The notes under the pieces are model-generated. The model did no database searches and was not told where the DNA came from. It saw nothing but the letters and a program-made list of their open reading frames with translations. A stretch of 64,000 bases of DNA, from positions 299,501 to 363,500 of the forward strand of contig JASANG010003380.1 of assembly GCA_030248215.1 (NCBI GenBank), given 5' to 3'. Origin of the DNA: Enoplolaimus lenunculus. Lineage: Eukaryota > Nematoda > Enoplea > Enoplida > Thoracostomopsidae. A program made the position numbers and the translations under genes. Of the stretch, positions 22,401-34,400 are shown piece by piece. Each line of letters begins with the position of its first letter. Within the stretch, counting starts at the first letter, position 1.

Positions 22401-25400
22401 AGGAAAAACGGGACTGGATGTTAACAAATTGCCGCAGCTGGACATTGGTGTGAAGGGGGATGGTAAAGCCTATAGCCCAAATGGAAAAATTTTCGTCCTA
22501 CCTAGAATATTTTCAACCTTGCTTATATAAGTGTTCAAACCCCTTGAATACCTCTCCTGAAAAATGTTTGCTCCACAGTCAAGGTGAGCTGGCTACGGGC
22601 GTGACTAGAGTTCATTTCATTGAAATCGGTTACAAGTTTTGTGTGAACGAGCGAAGTAGCGGAGCGTTTTTTCACAATCTACACCCGATATTCTCAAAAA
22701 GCGTGTTGTGTATCACCTAAAATTTATGTGTACATATGCATACTAGATATACATATATAATCAGATAGTGTGGGGCACTGCAATATTTCTGCATCGAAGT
22801 TTCCCACAAGCCCGCCGCAAAACTGATTAAATTCAAGTACTTAATCACAGAATATGTACTCTTATCCAAAACAATCTACTTGCTTCAATATAAAATCGGT
22901 TGCAACGCATAAGTTGGCAATATACTTTCTAAACGATTTTAATGTCTTTTGAGGCCGCAGCGTTCTTCGTTATACGGACGGATACGTACGGCGACGGACG
23001 GCGCCGCATGACAAGTATAGGCAAGGTCGGTGATGCATGACAAGTATACGACCACTCTTACCAGTAATATGTTAAATAAATGTACACGAAACTTGGCTTA
23101 CATTAATACTTCAAAGTATAAACTACATATGCTAGCCTTGAATCAGTGTCACGCTCATATGCCGAAGCTCGAATATAAAGGAAAGGCAGCTAAGAATCAA
23201 AACAGATGAAGACCACTACCAACCAAATTTCTTAATTTAGACCTATAGCTTAGACTCTGATTTACGGGAGAATTTTTGCCGATGGTTCCACCAATTTCAG
23301 ATTATGAAAGTTCTCGAAGTTTCGCAAAAATAAATTTGATTTGTCATTATGTTTCAACTTTTGTTTTTTGTAAAAAAGAAATTGCCGGATTTTGGAAAGA
23401 CATAAGCGTAAACCAAAACACGACGCCTTTATTACAAAATTAACAAATTAGACATCCTTGCCCCGCCTCCGGCTCCGGCAAATTATATGTTGAGCTCCGG
23501 TTAAGGTATTTTTCATCTTCGGGTGTACCCTAGTCTCAACACGAAATTAATGCTGACCAGCGTTCGGGACTGCAAGGACTGATGTTTTATAACTTTAAAA
23601 AATAAAAATCACCATCCGGGTGAATTGTATATATAAAGCGTAAGCATAAAGAATGGTACACGTTAAGCCCGTCTAATCTTGCGAAAAAGTTTATACGTCT
23701 GTGCATACGTCTATTTAAGCGAAACACAGTAAAACAAGATGTGTTTGAACATATCCAAGCTGACCAGGCTATCCCAGAACGAATACTATTTCAAAGGTGT
23801 ATATGCAGTCCGATAGTCTCACTAAAAAATCGGCAGGTAAATTTTTTCTTTGCCGTTTTATATTCGACAGTGCTGACCGCAAAGCAATGGAACGCCCTAA
23901 GGGTAACATGGATAATCCTGGTCGACCTTTAAAAACTGTTCAATACACCATTTCACCGTCTAGATTTGGCCTTTCAGTTATATATTTGATGTTCAAATAT
24001 TAAGTAAAAAATAAAGAAGTTTCAAATTCGTCTGAAACCTACCCGCCCTCAAATGAATGCTTTGTTCCGTGGTTCGATATTCATTTCGGAAGTTTGGATT
24101 TAATAACAGCCAACAAATACAACTGCAAGTTTAAACTATCAAAACTTTGGAAGGATCAAAAACAAACTTAAGTACACCTAGCTATGTATATGTCAAAATA
24201 CATTCCAAAAGGTTAAAAAATATATTTGACGATCCATTGCAAAATTTAGCCAATATCATTCATGAACCGTCAGTCCCGTAGCCAACTCACCTTGCTAGGG
24301 GGGCTAAAAATTTTTTAGGAGGGGCATTCAATGGGTTTCAATGAGTTTTACAAGCAAAATTAAAAACTTTCTAGGGGCCAAAATTTTTACAGGAGGAACT
24401 GATCCCCCCGGGCATCCCTTGAACGCGGGCACGTAAAACGCAATGTTATTTTAGTGCAATTTTCGTTAAATTTGTGATTCTAATGTATTTAACTCAACTA
24501 GGCTTTGAGTAAACAATTTTCTGGCACGCGAACCAACTTGATTTCCACATTTTGAGCGAAAACCGAGGTAGCTTCTTTTGCATTGTGTCAAATACCTATA
24601 ATCTAATAATTTTATCCCTGATAAATTATAAACTTGCAGATCATTAAAAATCGCCGCTGAAAGTTGTATTAAAAATTGGTTTTTAAACACCTCCCGTCCG
24701 GAACGAGTTCGCTTTATGGGGCGCTGATTCATTCTCCAGATTTTTAAATACCTGCTTGGAGTTAAACCCATGTTACGCACGCGCCACAAATTTTACAACT
24801 CACGGTTGTCTCATTCTTTTTAGGTTTTATACTTTGCATATGACAAAACATACGAAAAGCGTCACACCAAGCATAGCATAAACGTCAAAAATTATCTTTA
24901 GTTGCCGCGACTTGCATTGCTAGCAAGTATAGCCATTGAAGAACGAGGCGAAAGGCGACACTTCCTTTGTCTTCCCCTTTAGTTTTTATGCTCTTGGCCG
25001 CCGCACTGCTGTTTTTTTTGCAAATATATTAGTCGCAAAATGGCGTTTGAATTGCTTTTTACGCGTACTTGTTTTTCTTCTCAATGAAACATTCACACCC
25101 GTACTTTTTAAAACGTAGGGAATTTGATTTTTGCTGCGTATGTTTACATATTTTAACTAAGCCAGGAATAGTGAGGTCAAGGAAGAGTACGTGTCGCCGT
25201 GGTCCTCTCTAATATAATGCTTTTGAAATAACTTTACTTTGGTTGATGCGTTAGAAAATATCGTATTGCTCTTAATAGGTTCTGGTCCTAAAACAGTACC
25301 TAGGACAGCAGATCCTATGATTCAGTATTTAATACAATAAAATGTTTTGGTCACATTCGTAGAAAATTTATCTAAATTATGACCAATGAAAAACATTCGA

Positions 25401-25640
25401 ACGACGTAAAACATCGAATCTGCGGGCCTTCGCAAATATATTCGATCTGATGCTAAATTGCAGGGTTCCAATCGGAAGTAAAGTTTGCAGAAAGCGGAAT
25501 CGGAATCAAATTTTTTGTGGAACCGGAATCTGAAGCAGAATTTTAGTAATTATATCATAAAGTAAAGTGTATTGCTTTTGACTTTTTGTTGCAGTATGTT
25601 TGCCTGTATTGTTCAAAGTTTCAATGAAAATTCCTTATAT
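19481..25640. other. 6-kb stretch of repeats, no supported gene
   Basis: It contains CCGGAG-type repeat fragments (about 20000-20370, 23460-23530, 25470-25560) and a CGTACGG-rich fragment near 22970-23050. I found no run of phase-consistent exons. The minus-strand frame at 24466-24789 is the most protein-like open frame but stands alone. Confidence 0.4.
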
Positions 25641-25649
25641 AGCTGACTG

Positions 25650-26008
25650 TACTCTCTAAAAACTTAAACTTAAATTATAGCTTAAAACTAAACTTGAATA
25701 TTAGTTTTAATAAAACTTAAATGGCTGGACGGACTAAACTAGAATTTTAAGTTTTACTTAAACTAACATGTTTTAAGTTTAACATGAGTTTAAGTAAACT
25801 TATTTTTAGTTTAAGTAATGGGTGCAGCTCAGAAATTACGCGTATTTAAGAGTTTGTTAAGGTTAGGTTAAACTAAAAATATGTAAGATTTGCAATGAGT
25901 TTAAGCGTAAACCTACCTGTTAGTTTAGTTAATCTACAAAATAAGTTTAATACTGCTGGATTACTTACCTTAAGCTTAAATCAAGTTAGTTTAAGCTTTT
26001 AGAGAGTA
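25650..26008. mobile_element. MITE, TACTCTCTAAAA family
   Basis: Inverted ends read TACTCTCTAAAAACTTAAAC and GTTTAAGCTTTTAGAGAGTA. The 359-bp interior is almost wholly AAGTTTA/TTAAACT words. The TA at each edge is compatible with a TA target duplication. It lies wholly inside the giant element. Confidence 0.75.
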
Positions 26009-26114
26009 TTAGCGATCTACTAACCTTTAAAATTATGATATTAATGGAGGCCCGCCAATTCTAAGAGCAACCTGTCAATTCTCAAAGCAAAGAACAACTT
26101 GGTCTTAAGTTAAA

Positions 26115-26321
26115 ATGCAGTTAAACATTTTGAGCATTTCAAACTTTAAATATGAAGCTTATAAAATCATAAATAAACAGGACCCAGATTTTTTAAATAT
26201 TAACCAATTCAATGGAGTGTTGTTTTCATACAGTAAGGGTACAGCTGAACAAAAAATCGAGCTACATTTGGGGACTAGTGGGGCTAACATCACTGGTTGC
26301 CGCTATAAAGTAGAATTTTAA
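26115..26321 (+). CDS. Possible short gene, 68 aa, unrecognised
   Basis: It starts with a true ATG and has a protein-like composition (INKQDPDFLNINQF, then AEQKIELHLGTSG). It is isolated, short, and immediately follows the MITE at 25650. I cannot name a family; it may be chance. Confidence 0.25.
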   Translation: MQLNILSISNFKYEAYKIINKQDPDFLNINQFNGVLFSYSKGTAEQKIELHLGTSGANITGCRYKVEF

Positions 26322-26890
26322 GTTTATATTTTGTTATATTCGTTTAAAGGTAGAGCTTAAAGTTTTCAATTGCAGTCACATTTTGACAATCAGCGGAATA
26401 ATTTACTGTGCTACTGAGAATACTTACAAACAGAAACAAACAAATTTGAAAACAAACGAAGAAATAGGCAAAAATAAAGTTCAATCAGAATAAAAACTCC
26501 TAACCGAAAAATTGGAATTTCGGCAAAGGAATAGAACCCGGTCAGAATCGGAATCGGAACATATATATATATTTTCGGAATTTTAGCCAAAATCGGAATT
26601 CCGTTGGAACCCTGCTAAATTGGATTATTTGTTTCCCTTGAAGCGCGACTGGGACTTTGGTGAAGAACAAATATACGGCTTTACGTTTTGATGAATCATC
26701 TATAGATTTTAATAGCGCCTTGGAGGCCCTACAGGGGGTAGGTCTCGTATTTGTTTTATAGGCGCACGTATATTGCGATTGTTTCAGTTTTCAATTCAAC
26801 AAATACGTGGCAACGTAGTAGTGCGTCTTTGTATATATAAAAAATTAAACTAATCTATTTCTATATGTTTCAAAACACAATTATACTTCA

Positions 26891-27241
26891 ATGCATTGTT
26901 GTGTAGTATGCAATAAATCTGTAACCAATTTTCAAGCTTACATTTGGCACTGTCGTGCAAATCACGAAGGACTGTTGGTCAGTGACTTTAACAACATACA
27001 ACATTACGGTGACTACAGAGAGCTGTTAATAGACCTATCTTCATTGTTGCGACATTACCAGCGCACTACTGGGCCGCACATCTGCATGCAGAACGTGTAT
27101 CTTTCTTCCAACTTTCGGGAAGTGTTGAACAACTTTTATGTACCGCCTGATCCCAAGCACAGGGACGATGGCCTGTCCGTGTTTTGTGACCTTGAAATTG
27201 TACAACACACCAACAACGTTCCAGACGATCCGATGCAATAA
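26891..27241 (+). CDS. Single-exon C2H2-like zinc-finger protein, 116 aa
   Basis: The frame begins with ATG and is uninterrupted to TAA. Near the N-terminus it shows C-x2-C-x12-H-x4-H (residues 4, 7, 20 and 25), a single C2H2-type zinc finger reading CVVCNKS up to HCRANH. The rest is acidic and aromatic, ending NNVPDDPMQ, with no other domain I recognise. A TATA-rich block lies about 50 bp upstream. The stop codon sits inside AATAAA (GCAATAAAGG), so a polyadenylation signal overlaps the stop. A DNA- or RNA-binding accessory role in the element is inferred only. The antisense frames over this interval are shadows. Confidence 0.6.
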   Translation: MHCCVVCNKSVTNFQAYIWHCRANHEGLLVSDFNNIQHYGDYRELLIDLSSLLRHYQRTTGPHICMQNVYLSSNFREVLNNFYVPPDPKHRDDGLSVFCDLEIVQHTNNVPDDPMQ

Positions 27242-28181
27242 AGGTTTGTAATGTATGAAAAGCGCCTAGGATCGTAGCAAGAAGGGTGCAGTACTGGCGA
27301 CGTCGGCCTGGAGTGATAACCTCGTGTTGGCATTTAAAATTTTAAGCCGTTTATTAACTACAGGTTAATTTGCATAATCAATTAAGTCTAAATTGGAACT
27401 ACTTAATATATTCCAATAATTGTTACAGTTAAGTTGCATATTAGCTTAATTGCTTTAATGTGTTCGAGCTTCGCTCAATACCGGTAGTCTCACTTCGATT
27501 GGTTTAAATTCTTAACTTACTATTTCGTTCGCTCTCCGGCGATTTCAATTCCATAATACTAATATATTTTTGTCTCTAGAGCTCCGCAGATGACTTATGA
27601 CTTCTTTTGCGCTTGTTAGCTTGCCACGTCTTTGAATACTTGGTCGTAATTTTCTTGGCATACCGCAACTAGGGTAGTGCTGTATATATGACTGACATGG
27701 TCCCCACTACGGCCACAATAACATGAAAAACCTGGAATATTTGATGTGCGCGCTGATTTTTTATTTTTAAATAAAAACCAGTGTAGGTATTTTTTGTATC
27801 AATTTTTAATATTAAAATTCTGGCGCTTTAAATGATTATTTTTGATTTTAAACATATAAACTTCCCGCCTGCTATTTGTATTGTTCTGGAGTTGTACCAA
27901 CGCAAAAGCAGCGCGCAGACAGAGATCGAGGTTTTACAAGACAGGATTTTGGTTCTGATTTTATTTGGAAAAAAACAAACTTCATGTTGAGTTTTAGGGC
28001 TTATTACCCTAAAATCATTTCTCGTTTATTTGCAATTTATACGTTAGGTTTGGCTTGGTTTAAGCGCTCTCAGGCTAAAATTGTCCTTAACTTTTGGAAA
28101 AAATCTAACGTATGCATAAGGGAGCTTAACTCTTTGCGTACCCTGCCTTATGCCTCGTCTTTCTCCCAACCAAACCAAGCC
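27242..28181. other. Spacer without a supported gene
   Basis: The plus-strand open frame at 27876-28247 lacks a genuine ATG context and its composition is unconvincing. No splice-linked exons are seen. Confidence 0.4.
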
Positions 28182-28309
28182 TCAGCAATACCAATTTCTA
28201 ACGCAGTGTTTTCGGTCCGGATAGTGAAATGTGAATATCAAATATGAACGCGATCTTCTGATTTTTATTAAATCGAGCAAATCTCTATGGGCGTTTTTCG
28301 CTATACCTG

Positions 28310-28370
28310 CGTTCATATGTTTAAAGTTAAGCTGGCGTTGGCGGAGTGCTTCTAAGATAGCTTCAGTCAT
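28310..28370 (-). CDS. Possible first exon of a divergent minus-strand gene
   Basis: ATG at 28370 on the minus strand, with an upstream in-frame stop, reads MTEAILEALRQRQLNFKHMN and then meets a GTATAG donor-like site near 28308. The frame stays open to 28182 if unspliced (62 aa). It faces the plus-strand start at 28469 with fewer than 100 bp between. I found no further exons with confidence. Confidence 0.3.
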
Positions 28371-28468
28371 GTGTCAAGACGAACTAGTTTACAACACCGA
28401 GATTTTGCAGTTCTCCTCAATATTTTTAGAAACGTCGGCTGTTATTTTGAATTATGCATGCCTATAAG

Positions 28469-31400
28469 ATGTCAAGAACCACATCAACTGTAAATCAATT
28501 TTTGGACAAAAAAGGTAGGAAAGGAAGGTTTTTATTGATTTATTTGTTTACATACGTACTACATTGTTTTTAGAACGTTTCAGTGAGTTCGTAGTGAGGT
28601 GTAGCGTAACCTGTCAGGATTCCCCCCTCCAAGAGTTTGCTCCGGGCCAAATATCGGCATACCGAATTTTCCGTAAACACAAGAATTGCGGATCCAGAAT
28701 TTCATGGTACGAAATCCAAGAAGTGCCGAGCACTTCCTCTCCTTCATCGTCCAACAGTCTCACCGAAAATAGCAATTTCAGCGTGAATTTTGCGACGTTT
28801 TGAAGCGAAAAGGTGAAGCCGGCCTTAAATTTTATAAATAGAAGAAAACGCAATTTTAGAAAAAAATACGATGCAAATTTAATTTGCGTGGCTCCGGTGG
28901 ATGAGTCGATTCCTTGATCAGATCTCCTAGGTCCGGCCGTAGCCACAGCTTGGTTACACAAATTACGACCGAGATGCCGACGGCGACGGGACTATTGAAG
29001 TCAAGTCTCTTTACGATGCTTAGGTACCACATCACATAAGCTTACTTGTTCAAACAGTACCATACCATTTTGTTCTTGTATTAAACTTTGCACAAATATT
29101 GTTTTCAGTTTCACGCATTTTAAAAACAATTTGAAATTTTATAAAATCCACTAAGAACCCAGTCCAAATTTTGATCAAGAAAACCTTGACAATCTTTCGT
29201 TTCACAATAGTGCGTTAAAGCAAAAATTGTCTTTGACCTCGAAGAATGACGACGGTATGCGGTGAATTGCTTAAATATGTACCTTCAAAACAAAAATTAT
29301 GTTTGAATACAAATTTTTCGATAGAACAATTGAATGCACTCATTCGTATTAGTCTTGCTTTATTTCAGGCGAAGGCGTGCTTGGAGTTGTCAACACAGAA
29401 CGAGAAGATATGGCGGTTTCATCGATTAATTCAGTGTCAAGCGTAGTGGTGAAACAGAAAGACATAACGGCAAACGCCTACGTTGAGGTTGAACGAAATA
29501 CACAAAATACTACACCAGCTCTTTCGAAATCTGACACTTTTAAATCGGAAACCAAACAAACGAAGCGTATTCATACGATTGTGAAAAATCGTGAATACCG
29601 AGAAAATCTGGATACAAACAGATATGTAAGTGTTGCAGCAAACTTCTTAAAGTTTTACATAATAGTTCTATCGCTCGTGGGCATTTTATATTGTTACATT
29701 TAACATCTAAGGCGAGATTCTCTAGAGAACGTACGATTATTTTTGATAAAAGGAATCGAGAGGTTGTTCCGGTAACTTGAGGCCGAAGGCCCAGAACAAA
29801 GCCCAACGGCACAACCCAAAAGTTCATATTTTTCGGGCCTACAAAGTTGTTTAAGGTGTTGCATGCTATGCGCAGTGGCGATATAGATTATGATTATCTG
29901 TATAGTTTACTTTATCGGCAATATTTTACTTGTTGCATACACTTGTTCAAGAATATCAAATATAGCTCAGTTTAATCGGGCCAATGGCCGATGTATATAT
30001 TTATAGTGCATCATTCACGATAAGAATTTTCATTTTGCCACAGAAAATGCCATAAGGTAGGGGTAACAAGTGGCTCATTAGGACTGCCGTAACGAAAGGC
30101 AGCCGTTCGGTCGACCCTTAATCTGAATATATTTTTGTTAGGTAAAGATAAATATGTCAGGCATTTATTGCTAACCAGTTATTGCTAACCAGTTGCCCAT
30201 TTTCTTGTTTGAACCAACAGTCGACCATATTTCTGAGCCTAAGCCTAAGCGTAAGGATGAGTCTATTCCTAAGCCTAAGCCTAAGCAAAAAATTTAGCCT
30301 GAAGCTTAAACTGAAACTTTAATCTAATTATAGAACAGGGCCCGGACAGTAATATAAGCATATTTCTGAGCCTAAGCCTAAGCCTAAGCGTAAGGATGAG
30401 CCTATTCCTATGCGTAAGCCTAAGCCTAAGCAAAACATTTAGACTGAAGCTTAAACTGAAACCTTTTGTCGAAATATAGAACAGGGCCGGAACTGTAATA
30501 GATGATGCGTACCTATTTTGGCTACTAAGGCTAATCGTTCAAATTTTGAACACACCCATATATCTACTCACTTAAGTAAAGTAATGTTTGCAGTACATGC
30601 AATTGATATAAAAAACTATACGCTTTGTAATTGTTTATCCGGGTTAAAAATTGTTCTTTAAAGTTTTATTTCATCCGCATTCTGGATTCTCTTATTCTCA
30701 AACCTACACAACTAATAGCAACAGAAGATGCGTTACGTAGTATTTTTGGCGGTTCCGGTTCTGGTAAATTGCAATTCCGGTTGCACCCTGATTTCCCGAA
30801 ATTTAAGCCGCAGCTTTATACAGCTTTTTACAGCTGCCACACAAATAATCCTTGCTGTCAACAGCGCCGACGTTTCAGCAAAGCGAAACACAAAGAAAAG
30901 TATATTCGTGTTTTTATGTCACTGCTTATTTCAAACTTTAGTGTTTAGACTCGTAATGTTGTCCGATTTTAGATTGATGTTGGCCACAGCCGCTTTTGGT
31001 CTGGCGACTTTCATGATGAACACATGCTCGACGAATATATTGCATCACTAGACTTTGGGCCGTACAATGAAAAAACTGGAGTTTACGCATCACAAGCGTA
31101 TATGCTTGGTGAATCGTATCAACTGTCGAATCGATTCCTCAACTTGTTCCCGGACAAGCGAGCACGCTATGCCATGATTAATCTATTGTGTAAATCAGAA
31201 GCTGACGAGGGAAGCCAACGACGTAACCGTGAAAAACTCGAACTTCTTACAGCAAATTCCACACGTCTCGCTTTCTTTTTGACTGTATCAATGCGAAGTG
31301 CGGTGGACAACATCGTAACTCAACGGTGCAAACAGTATGTTCTTTTTCACAATAAAAAGCAAGCTACAGGAATCAAATGATGTTTAAATTACGGTTATTT

Positions 31401-34400
31401 CGCGAATTTTGCCAAAAATTCTGGTTTCGAGTGTTTGCTTCGAGAAACTCCAGGTTCGGGTAGCTTTTTTAAATATTACAGTATTGTGTTGTATAGATAC
31501 GTATTTATATGTCATCAATAGGCCAATTAGCTATTGAGGTCAATCACTGATTTGCTCAGACCGATCTGTTATTATACGTAAATAGCAGTTTGGCATACCA
31601 TATATTACGAATATATAGCCATATTTTTAGACTGAAAAAACAAGAAAAAGTCGTTAAGCTAAGTCAAGCCGTCAATAATCATATTGAGTTCTGCATGACT
31701 GCAGACTTGGGAAAACTTATCGATGGAGACTCGGAATCGCAATCATCTGTTGATCTTCGAAATGAGTTGAGAAATGCAACAAAGTGTATTTTGCAGCACG
31801 CAAAAGTACCAGTGAGTTGCATCAAACTTATGTTTATTGCTGTTTAACCCATGCATTATTAAAGTAACGGCCCATTTTTTCGCTCTGGTTTAGGCTTACG
31901 CTTAATAATGTGCTTGTAGAAGTAACATTGGCCAACGTAACCGTACCTACGGCGGCATTAAAAGCGGATACCGGGTATGCCTCATTTAGATATCGGAGAT
32001 GCTTTCTTTTTGCGCAGCATTTAAGCTGTTATTAAATGTTTTGACAATTATTTATGATATATTACAAATTTTATTTCTTCAGAGAAAACGGAAGAAAATT
32101 ACAGAGGAAGCAAAGTCTAGCAGTAAAGAAAATGCTTGTCCCATAACGATTGTTAAACGAAAATTAAAACGCAACGCTAGAACAAATGCACAAGTATATA
32201 TACGTTATACATGTAATGGAATATGATATTAGGACTTAATACGTATGGAAAATTAAACAGCATGTTTACAAATTTTGGGACAATTTGCAAGAAACCTCTA
32301 TTGCATCCTGAATTTTTATTTAATCTACTTTGCAATTGTGGCTATAAAGTTTTGCAATAGGAGCTTCGATGCTTTTGTTTTTCATTTATACATCATTATT
32401 CTGATCAACTTGGACTTAGTTAAATCGCATTATTGAGTTCAATGCTTGATTCTATCCCCATTATGTATGAGGCAGGTATTAAAATTTATTATTTTTGTAG
32501 GTTTTTTGTTTTTGAGGAAAAGACACCAGTTGATGTAACTGTTTGCAAGAAACAGATGAACGTTATTTCTAAGTGTCAAAAAACTGTCGAAGGATCTGTT
32601 GAGAACGCAAGTACCTTGCCGAAAATAAAGGTTACCCACCAAAGGGCTATGGAACGTCTTCCAGATTGGTCGCTAACACTTCAACGACACATCAAAACAA
32701 TGCGAAGTGAAAAAGATAAAAAAGTATAGTCCGCTTTTAAATACTTTATCGGCATCTGTATATCTATTTTATATTTATTTATATGTTATTAAAGCTAAAA
32801 CGCCCGGCATATACGTATTTTAGCATCGTTTCATCTGACAGTTGGGCGTAAAGTAATGTTTATAAGACTAAAAGTAGTTCACAGCTCGAATTTTTTCACT
32901 TTCAATGATATTTTTATTTTTTATAGTTATACGCAGTTTAGAATATAGAGAATATAGAGTTCAGTACAGTAGAGCAGTATATGAACGCTTGTTTGTGATT
33001 TATAAAACCTTTAAAACATAGGAAGTTGGCATGCTCACGATTTATATAAGTGAATAGTTTTCAGTCCTTGAATTTCGATTTGCTTATATTTAACAAACTC
33101 ATATTTTAGGGTGGAGCTGATACCACTATTAGCGAAAAAAAAGCGTCTGCCAAGCTGTCGGGTCAGAATATAGCATTGCATGCATTGTTTAATACCTATC
33201 GGCGCGGTTCCAGCGGGGGGACGGAGGGTGGTATTGTTTGCCCCACAATTTTTATGACAAAATTGTAAGGTTTGTTCTTTACGCTATACATTACTCAAGT
33301 GGCTCCCGGAGTGGAAATTCGTACTGGACCAACATAATAATATCGCGTAATTTACAAAAACCGAGCCTGGTGTCTCAATTGCTTTGCGTTCTAGTTTTCC
33401 TTCACTATATTTTACGAACCCCACTCCGAAATGAAAAGTTTCTGGACCCGCTTCTGCATGTACTTTGCTTTTAAATCGAGCTAGAACTTGAGATTGAAGT
33501 GCGTTTTACGCTTTATCATTAAATTTTATTTTGTAGGTATATACATAGACCATTGCTTACTTCAACTACACTAATAATAAATATATACCTGAGAAAAACG
33601 GTAATCTACGCGATTTAAAGTCATGCACGTAAAAAATCGGCACCTTTCTCCTGTTTATAAATAAAAAACTAAGCCCAATTTGGTTTAGGCGTTCAGAATT
33701 TTGTATTTTTAGTGTTTTACTGAATGAAAGAGGCGACGGACAAGAACGTGGTTGGATAATTGTTGCTGTGATATATACATAAAGACATGCAACTATTTAA
33801 ATTAACTTTTTGGCACTAATCATACATGTAATGGCACTTTGACCCTTCGCTTGAATTTATCTATATATATGCTTGCTCTTAATAAACTGTTAGTTCGTAT
33901 CGCACAGTATATATTACACATATTAAAGCTTGGTAACTTCAACTGGAATTTCGTTGTTTTAGGCTCAGACAAACTTTCGGATATCGATAATTGCAAGCAC
34001 AAGGAAACTAACAAAGTAAAAAACAACATTGGTGAGTGGCTTTGGCGACACACTTTAACAACATGTATTCTTTTAAAAATCTTCAAAATGAGCTTAACCT
34101 AAAACCTTTTCTTCACCACGACTGAAATAGTTTTACAAAATTCACCATGGAAAATTTTTTCCACCAATTTATTGGTAATGTTAGTGCCGCTAAATACATA
34201 GTTTATGTTAAATACATGATGTTCACGCTACGGCGAGTTAATACAAATTAAACATAACGAATGTTTTATGCAAACTTATGCAAAATAGGTGTAGCCGGAG
34301 TCAGCCCTATAAAAACTGCTAACGATCCTTCTCCTCAAGCATTCAGTCATTTTGCACTCTATTGTCAAATTTCCAGCATGGCAATTCAATTTTTGCTGAT

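Noticed and set aside
24466-24789. Minus-strand 107-codon frame as a LINE fragment
   Set aside because: RRTRSGRE-like composition gave a faint resemblance, but no endonuclease or reverse transcriptase motif is present nearby.
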